A stretch of 64,000 nt of DNA from Ascidiimonas meishanensis (GCF_037782385.1 NZ_JBBEXD010000001.1:806001-870000), one strand, 5' to 3'. Positions 16,945 to 26,219 are shown, counted from the stretch's first letter. The notes: generated by a model from the sequence alone, not told the origin. Translations and numbers: made by a program.

Positions 16945-18221
16945 ATGAATCAAAAATCGATTTCAAAGCGCAATGCTAAGTTATTTGAAGTTGTAAATGC
17001 CGGTATAGGGTATAAAGTTGGACATCTAAACAGTGAAGATGACACTTTTAATGGAAAAGAAATAACAATTGATGGAAGAAAAATGATCAATTTTGCCTCT
17101 TGCAGTTACCTGGGATTAGCTCTGGATGAAAGGCTAAAACAAAGTGCAAAAGAAGGGCTGGAAAAATATGGAAATTCTTTCCCTACTTCTCGATCATTTA
17201 TCTCAATGGGCTATTTAGACCAACTGGAAAAAAGACTGGAAGTACTTTTTGGTCATCCCTGCTTACTTACTACTTCAACTTCTCTAGGGCATGTGGGCTG
17301 GCTGCCACTATTGGTAGGTCCTAATGATCTTGTTATTCTAGATCACCAAGTTCATAGCAGCGTTACTGCTGCATCAGAACTTTTAAAAGCACAAGGTACC
17401 AAATTAGAAGTCATAAGGCATAACCGTATGGATCTACTGGAAGAACGACTCATTACTAACAAAACTAATTATAACAAGATTTGGTATCTGGCTGATGGTA
17501 TTTACTCTATGTATGGAGATCTGGCTCCCATGGATGAAATTACCAGAATGTTAAACACCTATGATCATTTTCATGTTTACATGGATGATGCGCATGGAAT
17601 GAGCTGGAAAGGCAAAAACGGTGAAGGCCATGTGCTGGAAAAATACCCCCTTCATGAGCGTATAGCTTTAATTACCTCCTTAGGAAAAAGTTTTGGTTCG
17701 TTGGGAGGTGTGATGATTTTTAAAGATGAAAAAGCAAAAAATGAAACTAAATTCATGCAGGACCTTTAATTTTTTCTTCACCTATGGTTCCCGCAGTAAT
17801 TGGGGCGTCTATGGCTTCTGCTAATATTCATCTAAGTGATGAGTTACCAGTCTTACAAAATCAACTAAAAAATAAAATTAGTTTCTTTAGAACCCGTGCT
17901 ACAAAATATGGTATCCCATTTTTAGGATTAGGAAATACTCCCATTTTTTTTATCCCTATTGGAGACCCCGAAGACGTATTTGTCCTTGGAAAAAAAATGA
18001 TGGAAAAAGGCTTTTATCAAAGTCCTTCAGTTTTTCCCAGCGTACCATTAAAAAATGCGGGCCTGCGTTTTACCATTACGAACTGGATTTCAGAAGAAAA
18101 TATAGATAGTATGCTTAAACAGCTTTCTGAACTCTATCAGCAACAATTAACCCCAGCGCAAAGAAACCTCTCCTTTCTTCAAAAAAGGTTTAAGGGTTCA
18201 TTAAGAGAATTTAGTGTCTAA
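16945..18221 (+). pseudogene. Alpha-oxoamine synthase (AONS-like, PLP), frameshifted
   Basis: Two adjacent frames together make one AONS-family enzyme. The first (16945-17769, 274 residues) has the PLP region DDAHGM (214-219) and the Schiff-base Lys248 in SLGKSFGSLGG; it stops early after MQDL. The second, from about 17760 in the next frame, reads GPLIFSSPMVPAVIGASMAS and continues to 18221. Inserting one base in the GG at 17760-17761 restores MQGPLIFSS with no gap, giving a 425-residue protein. The family condenses an acyl thioester with an amino acid, releasing CO2. The break is either a real inactivating deletion or a sequence error. No slippery heptamer for programmed shifting is visible. 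Confidence 0.85.
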
Positions 18222-18456
18222 AGAATATAAACTCAATTAAAATAATTTAACCGCAATTTTTGATTCGGTTGCATGTTTAACCACTAATTTGCTGTAAAAC
18301 AAATAAAAGAAGCTGTTTACATACTTATTTTAAAAAGCAGGTTCTGGTTGTGATGGGTTATCTTTTTAATTCTACATTAGAAATACAGGTAAATTCTTAT
18401 AGCTTTGTAAAGCAACAACTTAGTGAAATCCATTCATTAACAAATAAACTCATACA

Positions 18457-18846
18457 ATGCCTACCTTAATTCCATACATCGTATTTTCAGGAAATTGCCG
18501 CAAAGCATTAGACTTCTATTGTAATGTATTTAATGGCACCATACAATCCATTGAAACATTTGATGATTCTCCAATTCCGGTAGATGCAGAAAATGCCAAA
18601 AGAATTTTTGACTCGGAATTTTTTGCTAATGGAATTCATTTCAAAGCTTCAGATGATCTGCCAGAACACAAAGTTACTAAGGGTACGAATATTTCCATGT
18701 TTGTTGCTTTTGATGATATGCTGTTTAGAAAAGAAGCCTTTGAGAAACTCGCTGAGCATGGAAAAGTCTTATTTGAATTAAACGAGAATTTTGGAATGGT
18801 AAAAGACCCATTTGGTATTCAATGGATGTTTACCATAAATACGTGA
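18457..18846 (+). CDS. VOC-superfamily PhnB-like protein
   Basis: A 129-residue glyoxalase/bleomycin-resistance fold protein: IPYIVFSGNCRKALDFYCNV at the start, a second half with NISMFVAFDDM and the ending FGMVKDPFGIQWMFT, typical of PhnB-like small VOC proteins. Members have varied or unknown substrates, so no reaction is assigned. It stands about 235 bases after the polyketide cluster and three bases before a DUF3667 gene, so it is probably not part of the cluster. The 18222-18456 gap holds no open frame or clear hairpin that I can see. Confidence 0.8.
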   Translation: MPTLIPYIVFSGNCRKALDFYCNVFNGTIQSIETFDDSPIPVDAENAKRIFDSEFFANGIHFKASDDLPEHKVTKGTNISMFVAFDDMLFRKEAFEKLAEHGKVLFELNENFGMVKDPFGIQWMFTINT

Positions 18847-18849
18847 GCA

Positions 18850-19611
18850 ATGAATTTTAACACTCAAAACTCTAAAAAATGCCTTAATTGCTTGTCTGAT
18901 CTATCAGGGAATTTCTGTTCTCAATGCGGACAAAAAGGAAATTTAGGACGTATCACTTTTAAAGAAACTTTAAATAGTTTTATGAGTGCTTCTTTTGCGT
19001 TGGAGGGACCTCTTTTTTATACCATTAAAGGACTTATTCTTAAACCTGGGGACGTGTTTAGGGAATATTTTTCCGGTAAACGAAAAACTTACTATAAACC
19101 GGTTGCATTTTTTATTTTGATGACTGCTTTGTATATCATTCTAAGAACTATGATTAATTTTGATCCTTTAGAAGGACAGGTAGCTATAGACCCTTCCAGC
19201 AATGAGCTGCCAAGGAGCGTAGTCAAAACAAGACAGGCGGCCAGATTTATGGTAGCTCATATTAATCACATTATGTTTTTTCTAGTATTTTCTATAGCAG
19301 TAATCACTAAATTATTTTTTTGGAAAAAACAAAATTTGGCAGAATATATAGCTATGGGTTTTTATATTTCTGGAATGTATATTCTATTTGGTATTCCGCT
19401 AATGTTTATTAGCAAGTATAGTAGTTTTAACGCCAATGAAATACAATTAATTCTATTAGCAATATACATCTTATTTTGTATAGGTTCTTTTTTTAAGAAA
19501 AGGTCTTTTCGCAATATAGTCACCTATTTTTTTACAAGTATTTTGAGTATTCTTTTATATATTTCTTTAGGGTTCGGCTTTTCCCTATGGATAGTTTTGT
19601 TAAAAGACTAA
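18850..19611 (+). CDS. DUF3667 membrane protein with zinc ribbon
   Basis: A 253-residue protein. The N-terminus has a CxxC...CxxC zinc ribbon (CLNC and CSQC within residues 11-29), then a conserved soluble stretch (KETLNSFMSASFALEGPLFY, LKPGDVFREYFSGKRKTYY) and about five membrane helices to the C-terminus. This is the DUF3667 architecture, common in Bacteroidota and without known function. It follows the VOC gene by three bases, so the two are likely cotranscribed. Confidence 0.8.
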   Translation: MNFNTQNSKKCLNCLSDLSGNFCSQCGQKGNLGRITFKETLNSFMSASFALEGPLFYTIKGLILKPGDVFREYFSGKRKTYYKPVAFFILMTALYIILRTMINFDPLEGQVAIDPSSNELPRSVVKTRQAARFMVAHINHIMFFLVFSIAVITKLFFWKKQNLAEYIAMGFYISGMYILFGIPLMFISKYSSFNANEIQLILLAIYILFCIGSFFKKRSFRNIVTYFFTSILSILLYISLGFGFSLWIVLLKD

Positions 19612-19691
19612 AAAAATCTGCTATTAAAGAGAAATACCTGAGTAATGAATTAAATAACGTTAATTTTTAACATACAAACTCCTATCAAATT

Positions 19692-21071
19692 TTATTTTTG
19701 GGACACCAACTTATTCAACAATTCTTCCAAATCCAAGATATCCTGCGAGCCGTCTATCATATTTTTTAGCGTAAATTGATTATTTGAGATTTCTTCGCTT
19801 CCTGCAAGAACAACATACGGAATAGCTCTTTTATGTGCGTATTTAAGCTGTTTTTGCGTTTTTGTTGTGTCAGGATATAACTCAGCTTTAATTCCCTCTT
19901 TTCTTAATTTTTGAATTGCTAGCATAGCATACATGGCCTCTTTTTCACCAAAATTAACAAAGAGTACTTGTGTTCCAGTAGTAACCGCTTCCGGGAAAAG
20001 GTTTAGTTCTTCCATGACTAAGTAAATACGATCTAATCCAAAAGAAATTCCTACTCCACTAATGTTTTTCAAACCAAAGATTCCGGTAAGGTCATCATAG
20101 CGTCCACCACCTCCTATAGAACCCATTTTAACCCCTTTTGGTGCTTCCACTTCAAATATGGCGCCCGTATAGTAATTTAAACCCCTTGCAAGAGTTACAT
20201 CAATCCCGAGGCTAGCTGTTTGTAATCCCAATTCTTGTATTGATTTCACAATAAATTGAAGCTCTTCCACTCCCTTTTGTCCCTCCTCAGACGAAACCAG
20301 AATACCCCTTAACTGTTCCAGTTGCTCTTCATTAGTCCCAGATAGGTCTAAAATAGGTTCAATAGCCTTTATTGCTTTTTCTGAAATTCCTTTGTTTAAC
20401 ATCTCTTTCTTAACACCTTCCCTTCCAATCTTATCCAATTTGTCTAAGGCAACTGTAAAGTCAATCAGTTTATCTGCTTCACCAATTACTTGGGCTATAC
20501 CCGAAAGTATTTTGCGATTGTTTAATTTAATATGTACCCCGCTAATTCCTAAGGATGTAAATACGGCATCATACAATTGCACAAATTCAACCTCCTGCCA
20601 TAATGAATCTGAACCTACTACATCTGCGTCACACTGGTAAAATTCTCTAAACCTTCCTTTTTGTGGACGATCTGCTCTCCATACAGCTTGTATCTGATAA
20701 CGTTTAAAAGGAAAGTCAATTTCATTCTGATGCATTACTACATATCTGGCAAAAGGAACGGTTAAATCATACCTTAATGCTTTTTCAGATATTTTTGAGG
20801 TAAGCAAACTTGAAGACTTCTCATTGTATAAAGCAGTATCTACCTTTGAAAGGTAATCCCCAGAATTTAATATTTTAAAAATTAATCGGTCTCCCTCATC
20901 TCCATATTTACCCATTAGGGTTTCCGAGTTTTCAAAAGAAGGGGTTTCTATGGGTTGGAATGCGAACGTCTCAAAGTGTTTTTTGATAGTGTTTATGATA
21001 TAAGTACGCCTTGTTACTTCTTCAGGAGAAAAGTCTCTGGTTCCTTTAGGAATTCCGGGTTTCTGTGCCAT
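19692..21071 (-). CDS. hisS: Histidyl-tRNA synthetase
   Basis: A 459-residue class II aminoacyl-tRNA synthetase. Visible motifs: GTRDFSPEEVTRR at the N-terminus, class II motif 2 around VWRADRPQKGRFREFYQCD, the histidine-binding LARGLNYYTGAIFEV and motif 3 with GGGGRYDDLTG and GISFGLDRIY, then an anticodon-binding C-terminal domain. It attaches histidine to tRNA-His in the cytoplasm. The gene is monocistronic or the last of a short unit; the neighbour upstream on the same strand is a DUF6495 gene 47 bases away. Confidence 0.96.
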   Translation of the reverse strand: MAQKPGIPKGTRDFSPEEVTRRTYIINTIKKHFETFAFQPIETPSFENSETLMGKYGDEGDRLIFKILNSGDYLSKVDTALYNEKSSSLLTSKISEKALRYDLTVPFARYVVMHQNEIDFPFKRYQIQAVWRADRPQKGRFREFYQCDADVVGSDSLWQEVEFVQLYDAVFTSLGISGVHIKLNNRKILSGIAQVIGEADKLIDFTVALDKLDKIGREGVKKEMLNKGISEKAIKAIEPILDLSGTNEEQLEQLRGILVSSEEGQKGVEELQFIVKSIQELGLQTASLGIDVTLARGLNYYTGAIFEVEAPKGVKMGSIGGGGRYDDLTGIFGLKNISGVGISFGLDRIYLVMEELNLFPEAVTTGTQVLFVNFGEKEAMYAMLAIQKLRKEGIKAELYPDTTKTQKQLKYAHKRAIPYVVLAGSEEISNNQFTLKNMIDGSQDILDLEELLNKLVSQK

Positions 21072-21118
21072 TAATCACCAATTTATCTGGGTGCAAATAT
21101 CTTAATTTCTATGGGAAC

Positions 21119-21595
21119 TCAGGTTGCTTTAATAAATTTATCTAAAGATTGATAAAGAGCTCCTTTAGTAATAACAGATCCTTGTAAAATTAACTGAAAT
21201 ATATCTTCATACTTATCTTCAGAGAATTCTTTAGAAGCTGTAAAAAATTCTACACTATCCTCCTTCAGATTCTCTTTGAACCACTGGAATCCACTCTTAG
21301 TGGTAAGATCATGAGATTTATGGGTAAGTTTAACCGCTATCAGTTCCATTTTTTTATCGCCAATATGAAATAATTGCATGGAATAAGCAGAAATATTTTC
21401 AAGATAGCGCACCTTTTTTAAAACTCCTTCCCAGATCAAGTCACTAAATATATCTAATTCTTGTTCTACAATATCAGACTTATTAACTTTCAACTCTTTC
21501 CATTCCGAAGCAGTAATAGACTGTGTTGCTAAAAAATTAATAAACTCCTGATGGAGTTCTTCAAATTGCTCTCGTGTTAATCTTTGGTACTTCAT
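21119..21595 (-). CDS. Conserved hypothetical protein (DUF6495-like)
   Basis: A 158-residue soluble acidic protein starting MKYQRLTREQFEELHQEF and containing ITASEWKELKVN, LIWEGVLKKVRYLENIS and WFKENLKEDSVEFFTASKEF. I recognise it as a family conserved in Flavobacteriia, probably the one called DUF6495; function unknown. Its leader is odd: a hairpin with a T8 run ends only eight bases before the start codon (see 21603-21640). It may be cotranscribed with hisS downstream. Confidence 0.65.
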   Translation of the reverse strand: MKYQRLTREQFEELHQEFINFLATQSITASEWKELKVNKSDIVEQELDIFSDLIWEGVLKKVRYLENISAYSMQLFHIGDKKMELIAVKLTHKSHDLTTKSGFQWFKENLKEDSVEFFTASKEFSEDKYEDIFQLILQGSVITKGALYQSLDKFIKAT

Positions 21596-21602
21596 ACTAA
21601 TT

Positions 21603-21640
21603 AAAAAAAACCGCCCCTAAAACGGAACGGTTCAAAAATA
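21603..21640 (-). promoter_or_regulatory. Promoter -7 box and terminator-like hairpin leader
   Basis: On the minus strand TATTTTTG (21640-21633) fits the TAnnTTTG -7 box. Directly after it comes the inverted repeat AACCG / CGGTT (arms 21628-21632 and 21609-21613) followed by eight T residues, then the start codon at 21595. A transcript starting here would open with a terminator-shaped hairpin. It could equally be the terminator of the TonB receptor gene whose stop is 21653. Confidence 0.45.
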
Positions 21641-21652
21641 CTTATTTTGCTA

Positions 21653-24600
21653 TTAATTAAATATGTAACGCAACCCAAATTGCGCTTGCCATCTGGAAAG
21701 CAAACTAGAGTCATATACAAACGTTTCCTGCAGTTCTGGGTTAAATGTAAATGTTGGGTTATTGTTGGAATCAACGGTTACACCTAAAGGCTGAACATTT
21801 GTTGGTTGCTGAATAAGTCCCCAGTCTGAACTAATAAGATTCCCTATATTTAATACATCAATACTAAATTGAATGGTATTTGTTTTATTACCAGAAACCT
21901 TGAAGCGATAATCTTGAAGAAAACGTACATCCCATTTTCCTCTCCAAGGGGCTAAAGCCCCGTAACGTTCTGCATATTGACCTCTTCTTCCGCTTAAATA
22001 GTCGTCTTGGAGTATAAATTGTTCAAAAGCTTCTGCTTGTCCAGAACCCGTAAATTGCATTTGAGATACTTCTGCTTGCGTAGGTATATAGATAAGATCG
22101 TTTAAATTAGAACCATCATTATTAATATCTCCTCCATATGTATAATTAAATCTTCCACCTTGTGCATACTCAAAAAAAGTAGAAATAGTAGTAGACCATG
22201 TTTCCCCTCCATAATTGAACTTCTTACTGGCAATACCAATAATGCGATGTTTATCTCCATATCTTGAGTTGGCAAGCACATCATTATTTACATTGCCTAA
22301 AGCAGGATTAAAAGCAAATGCATCACCTGTTATCTCGGCTTCTATGGAGTTAACATCTTTTGCATCCAGATAATTGTAGGCAAGGCTCGCATATAATCCA
22401 TTCGTCCATGTTTTTTGCGCTTTGATAGTCGCATTAAAGATGCGTCCTTTATCAGAGTTTGTAAACACATAGGCATTATTAATCAAATCAGCATCTGCAT
22501 AAATTGGTCTGGTATCTACCCCACTTAAATTTTCAGATGGCTCCAAAAGTCCCCAATTCTGAACGTGGGGTGCGTTTATGTCTTTTGTGTAGGCAAAATC
22601 TGCCGAGAGAATGGTACCATCTTTTAACTTATAATCGGCACCTAGGCTAGACCTCCATACCTGTGGAAATTTAAAATCGGGGTCAACCACCTGATAGAAA
22701 AAGACATTTGGGTTTGCAATTTGATTTCCTATCCAAACAAACGGCAATCTACCAGTAAAAACCCCTGTGCCTCCTCGAACCTGAAATGAATTATCCCCTT
22801 TCACATCCCAATTAAAACCAACACGGGGCGAAACTAAAACATCATTTGTTGGTAGCTCCGTAGAGTCAAAAAATACGGTTTCTCCTGTTTCAGGATCTAC
22901 ATATGGTATATCTGGGACGTATGCTGGAGCAACGTCTATAACATCCTGTGCCTTTTCTGAAGAATCAAAATACAAGGGTTTATCGAAACGAATTCCATAA
23001 GTTAATTTGAATTTTTCATTTACATTCCATTCATCCTGAAGATAAAATGCTAATTGACCTACATTAGTCTCTGCAAGTGCCCAACCTCCAGCATTTCCTT
23101 CCCCATTAGCTTCTAAACTTGCATTAGCTGCAATAGCAGCATCAAAAGCATTCTGGTAAAAATCTACCAATCCAGGAGTATTAGATGGATCTCTAAAATC
23201 TGAAATGTTACCCGTTGGGAAGAAAACTCCCTGCGCACCATAAACTCCAAGATTGAATGAATTATCAAATTGGAATTTTTCAAAAGAAATACCAATAGTA
23301 AATGTATGATCTCCTTTAAAAACGTTCAAATTATTTGTAAACTGAAATACTTTTTGGTCAAGTTTGTTATTGATAGAAAAAGGCTCATGACCAGCGATTA
23401 TATAATTGGAACCACCCTCCTGCAATGTTATGGTAGGTGCGGGTGTGGAAAGTGCATTTCTAAAATCGTCAAAATGTGTGTATCCAACTTGCAATTTATT
23501 AACTGCTGTTTCTGATAAAGTTGAGTTTAATTCTAATTGGAAAGATTGAATGCGATTATTAATTTCATAACCTGCATTTTCAAACTGAAGCGTAGTTGCG
23601 TTAGGTCCTCTAAAACCTAATGCACTAGGGTGTGCCGGCTTTTCTTTGGAAGCATCCAGAAAATTGTATATGAATGCTAGGCGATTATTTTCATTGATAT
23701 TCCAATCTAGTTTAAAAATACCCTTTGTAGAAGAAGCATCGTAGGTAAAGCCTTCAAATCTTCCGGGATTATAAAAAATATCATTTCCTTGAGAATCCTG
23801 TCCTATAACTACTTGACGTAATACATTATCGACCAATTCAAAATCTGAAGCCAGCACTCTAGATTCATTCACCGCTCCGGTACCTCTGTTAGGTACAAAA
23901 CCAGCAGATCCCAAATCACTTCGTTCATCTTTTTCAAAGTTGGCAAAGAAAAATAGTTTATTTTTCACTATTGGCCCACCAATACTTATTCCGTATTGAT
24001 TTTGACTTAAATCTGGTTTCACCAAATCCTCTCCTCTTATTTTACCTCCGGTAAGATCTTCATTTCTAAAGAAACCATAGACTGTTCCATAAAAATCATT
24101 TGTACCACTTTTAGTAACTGCATTAACAGACGCCCCTGTAAATCCTGATTGTGTTACGTCATAAGGAGCCGTAGAAACCTGAATTTGATCAATCGCATCA
24201 AGTGATATGGGTTGCGAATCTGTTTGACCTCCAGGAGTTGCTGCGTCTAGCCCAAATGGGTTATTAAAAATGGCTCCATCCAATGAGAAATTATTAAATT
24301 GGTCATTTCTTCCTCCAAAAGACCCCCCACTTGCGGAAGGTTCAATACGGTAAAAATCAGATGCCGATCTTGTTATGGTAGGCAATCTAGTGAGTTCTCT
24401 TCTTCCTACATTTGTTTCAGCTCCAGTGCGATCATTCCCAAAAACACCATTTCTATCTACAGTTACCACCACTTCTTCTAAGGCCTGACTGTCTGAAATC
24501 ATTTTTAATTCTACATTATAGGTTTGCCCTAAAGAAAGAAATACATCTGAAATTAATTGTTCTTGAAAACCTATGTAGCTTACCGATATCGAATAAGGCC

Positions 24601-24817
24601 CACCTACCCGAAGATTAAGCATATTAAAGCGTCCATCTTCATTAGAAGCTGCTCCATATTTAGTACCTGTTGGAGTATGTATCGCTACAATATTTGCTCC
24701 TAACAGAGGTTCTCCTTGATCATCTAGTATAAGTCCCCTTATATTAGAAGTAGTTACTTGAGCATTTCCTGCCAAAATCACCAGAAGGAAAAGAACACTC
24801 GCTAATATTTTTTGCAT
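21653..24817 (-). CDS. TonB-dependent receptor with carboxypeptidase-like N-domain
   Basis: A 1054-residue outer-membrane protein. It has a signal peptide (cleavage near AGNAQ), a carboxypeptidase-regulatory-like beta-sandwich (about 25-110: IRGLILDDQGEPLLGANIV, FNMLNLRVGGPYSISVSY), a TonB-box-like ALEEVVVTV, a plug domain (FNNFSLDGAIFNNPFG, ASVNAVTKSGTNDFYG) and a beta barrel ending in FGLRYIFN, the usual C-terminal aromatic. No SusD partner is adjacent, so it is not a typical SusC glycan importer; the substrate is unknown. It is probably transcribed alone, after the ribosomal-protein terminator. Confidence 0.9.
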   Translation of the reverse strand: MQKILASVLFLLVILAGNAQVTTSNIRGLILDDQGEPLLGANIVAIHTPTGTKYGAASNEDGRFNMLNLRVGGPYSISVSYIGFQEQLISDVFLSLGQTYNVELKMISDSQALEEVVVTVDRNGVFGNDRTGAETNVGRRELTRLPTITRSASDFYRIEPSASGGSFGGRNDQFNNFSLDGAIFNNPFGLDAATPGGQTDSQPISLDAIDQIQVSTAPYDVTQSGFTGASVNAVTKSGTNDFYGTVYGFFRNEDLTGGKIRGEDLVKPDLSQNQYGISIGGPIVKNKLFFFANFEKDERSDLGSAGFVPNRGTGAVNESRVLASDFELVDNVLRQVVIGQDSQGNDIFYNPGRFEGFTYDASSTKGIFKLDWNINENNRLAFIYNFLDASKEKPAHPSALGFRGPNATTLQFENAGYEINNRIQSFQLELNSTLSETAVNKLQVGYTHFDDFRNALSTPAPTITLQEGGSNYIIAGHEPFSINNKLDQKVFQFTNNLNVFKGDHTFTIGISFEKFQFDNSFNLGVYGAQGVFFPTGNISDFRDPSNTPGLVDFYQNAFDAAIAANASLEANGEGNAGGWALAETNVGQLAFYLQDEWNVNEKFKLTYGIRFDKPLYFDSSEKAQDVIDVAPAYVPDIPYVDPETGETVFFDSTELPTNDVLVSPRVGFNWDVKGDNSFQVRGGTGVFTGRLPFVWIGNQIANPNVFFYQVVDPDFKFPQVWRSSLGADYKLKDGTILSADFAYTKDINAPHVQNWGLLEPSENLSGVDTRPIYADADLINNAYVFTNSDKGRIFNATIKAQKTWTNGLYASLAYNYLDAKDVNSIEAEITGDAFAFNPALGNVNNDVLANSRYGDKHRIIGIASKKFNYGGETWSTTISTFFEYAQGGRFNYTYGGDINNDGSNLNDLIYIPTQAEVSQMQFTGSGQAEAFEQFILQDDYLSGRRGQYAERYGALAPWRGKWDVRFLQDYRFKVSGNKTNTIQFSIDVLNIGNLISSDWGLIQQPTNVQPLGVTVDSNNNPTFTFNPELQETFVYDSSLLSRWQAQFGLRYIFN

Positions 24818-24870
24818 TTTTATTTAGTTAAATAAATACTGATTAATACTATAATACTTACAAAACTAAA

Positions 24871-24901
24871 ACAAAAAAAGGCTGCTCTAAGAGCAACCTT
24901 T
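24871..24901 (-). terminator. Terminator of the rpsF-rpsR-rplI operon
   Basis: On the minus strand AAAGG-T-TGCTCT pairs with AGAGCA-G-CCTTT (24877-24901), one internal mismatch, followed by a run of seven T. It is 27 bases past the rplI stop and separates that operon from the TonB receptor gene. Confidence 0.85.
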
Positions 24902-24927
24902 AACAAGTTATTAACGAAAATTGTTTA

Positions 24928-25380
24928 CTATTTTGCTTCCGCAATTACCTCAAATGGCACTTCAACAATAACATCTCTATGCAATCTTACAGTAGCTTCA
25001 TACTTACCGGTTCTTTTGATATTACCCCCAGTAACGCTAATGTATTTACGATCTATACTAAATCCTTCTTTTTCAAAAATCCCTGCAAGGTTTGCATTGT
25101 TAACAGATCCAAACAATTTATCTCCGCCACCAGCTTTTGCAGTAATTTTTACTTCTAATTTTTTGATGCCGTTTGCTATTTTATTGGCTTCATCCACAAT
25201 TTTTTGCTCTTTAAAAGCACGTTGTTTCAAATTTTCTGCTAATACTTTTTTAGCAGAAGGAGTAGCCATTACAGCAAGACCTTGAGGAATCAAAAAATTA
25301 CGACCATAACCATTTTTAACGGCTACTACATCGTCCTTAAATCCTAAATTTTCTACGTCTTTCTTTAATATAAGTTCCAT
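24928..25380 (-). CDS. rplI: 50S ribosomal protein L9
   Basis: A 150-residue L9: start MELILKKDVENLGFKDDVV, the signature GYGRNFLIPQGLAVMAT, the long connecting helix (AENLKQRAFKEQKIVDEAN) and a C-terminal RNA-binding domain with GGDKLFGSVNNANLAG. It binds 23S rRNA at the base of the L1 stalk. Third gene of the S6-S18-L9 operon, 14 bases after rpsR and followed by a strong terminator. Confidence 0.97.
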   Translation of the reverse strand: MELILKKDVENLGFKDDVVAVKNGYGRNFLIPQGLAVMATPSAKKVLAENLKQRAFKEQKIVDEANKIANGIKKLEVKITAKAGGGDKLFGSVNNANLAGIFEKEGFSIDRKYISVTGGNIKRTGKYEATVRLHRDVIVEVPFEVIAEAK

Positions 25381-25394
25381 AGTTTGCCTTTCTT

Positions 25395-25694
25395 TTATTT
25401 TAATAAATCAGCTACATAAGGCATTAAAGCCAAGTGACGTGCTCTTTTAACTGCTACAGAAACTTTTCTTTGATACTTCAATGAAGTTCCAGTAAGTCTT
25501 CTTGGAAGAATTTTACCTTGATCGTTTACAAATTTCAGAAGAAAATCAGGATCTTTATAATCAATATATTTAATACCTGATTTCTTAAAACGACAATATT
25601 TTTTCGTTTTTGAGGTCTCTATGTTTAATGGAGTTAGATATCTAATTTCTCCATCTTTTTTTCCTTTAGCCTGTTGCTCTATAGATGTTGACAT
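25395..25694 (-). CDS. rpsR: 30S ribosomal protein S18
   Basis: A 99-residue S18 with the family core KYCRFKKSGIKYIDYKDPDF and ILPRRLTGTSLKYQRKVSVA followed by KRARHLALMPYV. S18 pairs with S6 on the platform of the small subunit. No CxxC zinc ribbon is present beyond the single Cys, as in many Bacteroidota. It lies between rpsF and rplI with spacings of 6 and 14 bases, consistent with one transcript. Confidence 0.97.
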   Translation of the reverse strand: MSTSIEQQAKGKKDGEIRYLTPLNIETSKTKKYCRFKKSGIKYIDYKDPDFLLKFVNDQGKILPRRLTGTSLKYQRKVSVAVKRARHLALMPYVADLLK

Positions 25695-25700
25695 AATTCC

Positions 25701-26039
25701 TTAAGCTTTTTGTTTCATTTTAACTCTTCTTTTTTCCGCCCATTCTATAGCATATTTATCAAGCTTTACGGTTAAGTATCGCATAATACGCTCATCTCTT
25801 CTGAATTCGGTTTCAAGAGGATCAATAGCTTCTCCGGGAACTTTGAATTCAAAAAGATGGTAAAATCCACTTTTCTTGTTTTGAATTGGATACGCTAATT
25901 TCTTTAGCCCCCAATCTTCTTTTGATACAAACTCAGCGCCCTTCGCAATTAAGAAATCTTCGAACTTCTTAACTGTTTCCTTTATCTGTACATCAGATAA
26001 AACGGGATTGAGAATGAAAACAGTTTCATAATTGTTCAT
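25701..26039 (-). CDS. rpsF: 30S ribosomal protein S6
   Basis: A 112-residue S6: MNNYETVFILNPVLSDVQIK at the start, WGLKKLAYPIQNKKSGFYHL in the middle and RDERIMRYLTVKLDKYA toward the end. I start it at ATG 26039; the longer frame opening at 26096 would lie upstream of the promoter -7 box at 26066-26073 and add 19 non-homologous residues. First gene of the S6-S18-L9 operon. Confidence 0.97.
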   Translation of the reverse strand: MNNYETVFILNPVLSDVQIKETVKKFEDFLIAKGAEFVSKEDWGLKKLAYPIQNKKSGFYHLFEFKVPGEAIDPLETEFRRDERIMRYLTVKLDKYAIEWAEKRRVKMKQKA

Positions 26040-26065
26040 AAATCTTGTTTTATAATTTAAGGCTG

Positions 26066-26096
26066 CAAAACTACGAATAATTAATCTATTGACCAA
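26066..26096 (-). promoter_or_regulatory. Promoter of the rpsF operon
   Basis: On the minus strand a TTG (26096-26094) is followed after 20 bases by TAGTTTTG (26073-26066), a full match to the Bacteroidota -33 TTG and -7 TAnnTTTG consensus. It lies 26 bases before the rpsF start codon. This is the clearest promoter in the window and supports the Bacteroidota assignment. Confidence 0.75.
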
Positions 26097-26219
26097 TTAA
26101 AATAGACACAATACTTTGAAGCACGAGAAAAACCCCCTTTTTATAAACAAAAATTGTAGCCTTGCAATATTTTCACTAAAATTGTGTTAAATTTACAACC
26201 CGGATTATCCATAACAAAA

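Noticed and set aside
17740..17790. Programmed -1 frameshift in the alpha-oxoamine synthase gene
   Set aside because: The bases before the stop (ACT AAA TTC ATG CAG) do not form a slippery X XXY YYZ heptamer and no downstream stem was seen; a one-base loss is simpler.
16945..18221. Serine palmitoyltransferase of sphingolipid synthesis
   Set aside because: The PLP fold fits, and an ACP is next to it, but the sequence around DDAHGM and the C-terminal half differ from Bacteroidota SPT as I know it, and the neighbours point to polyketide synthesis.
11119..18221. Flexirubin or dialkylresorcinol (DarA/DarB) pigment cluster
   Set aside because: Those clusters use DarA/DarB-type ketosynthases and aryl-polyene genes; here the ring-forming enzyme is a type III PKS and there is no tyrosine ammonia lyase or aryl-polyene set.
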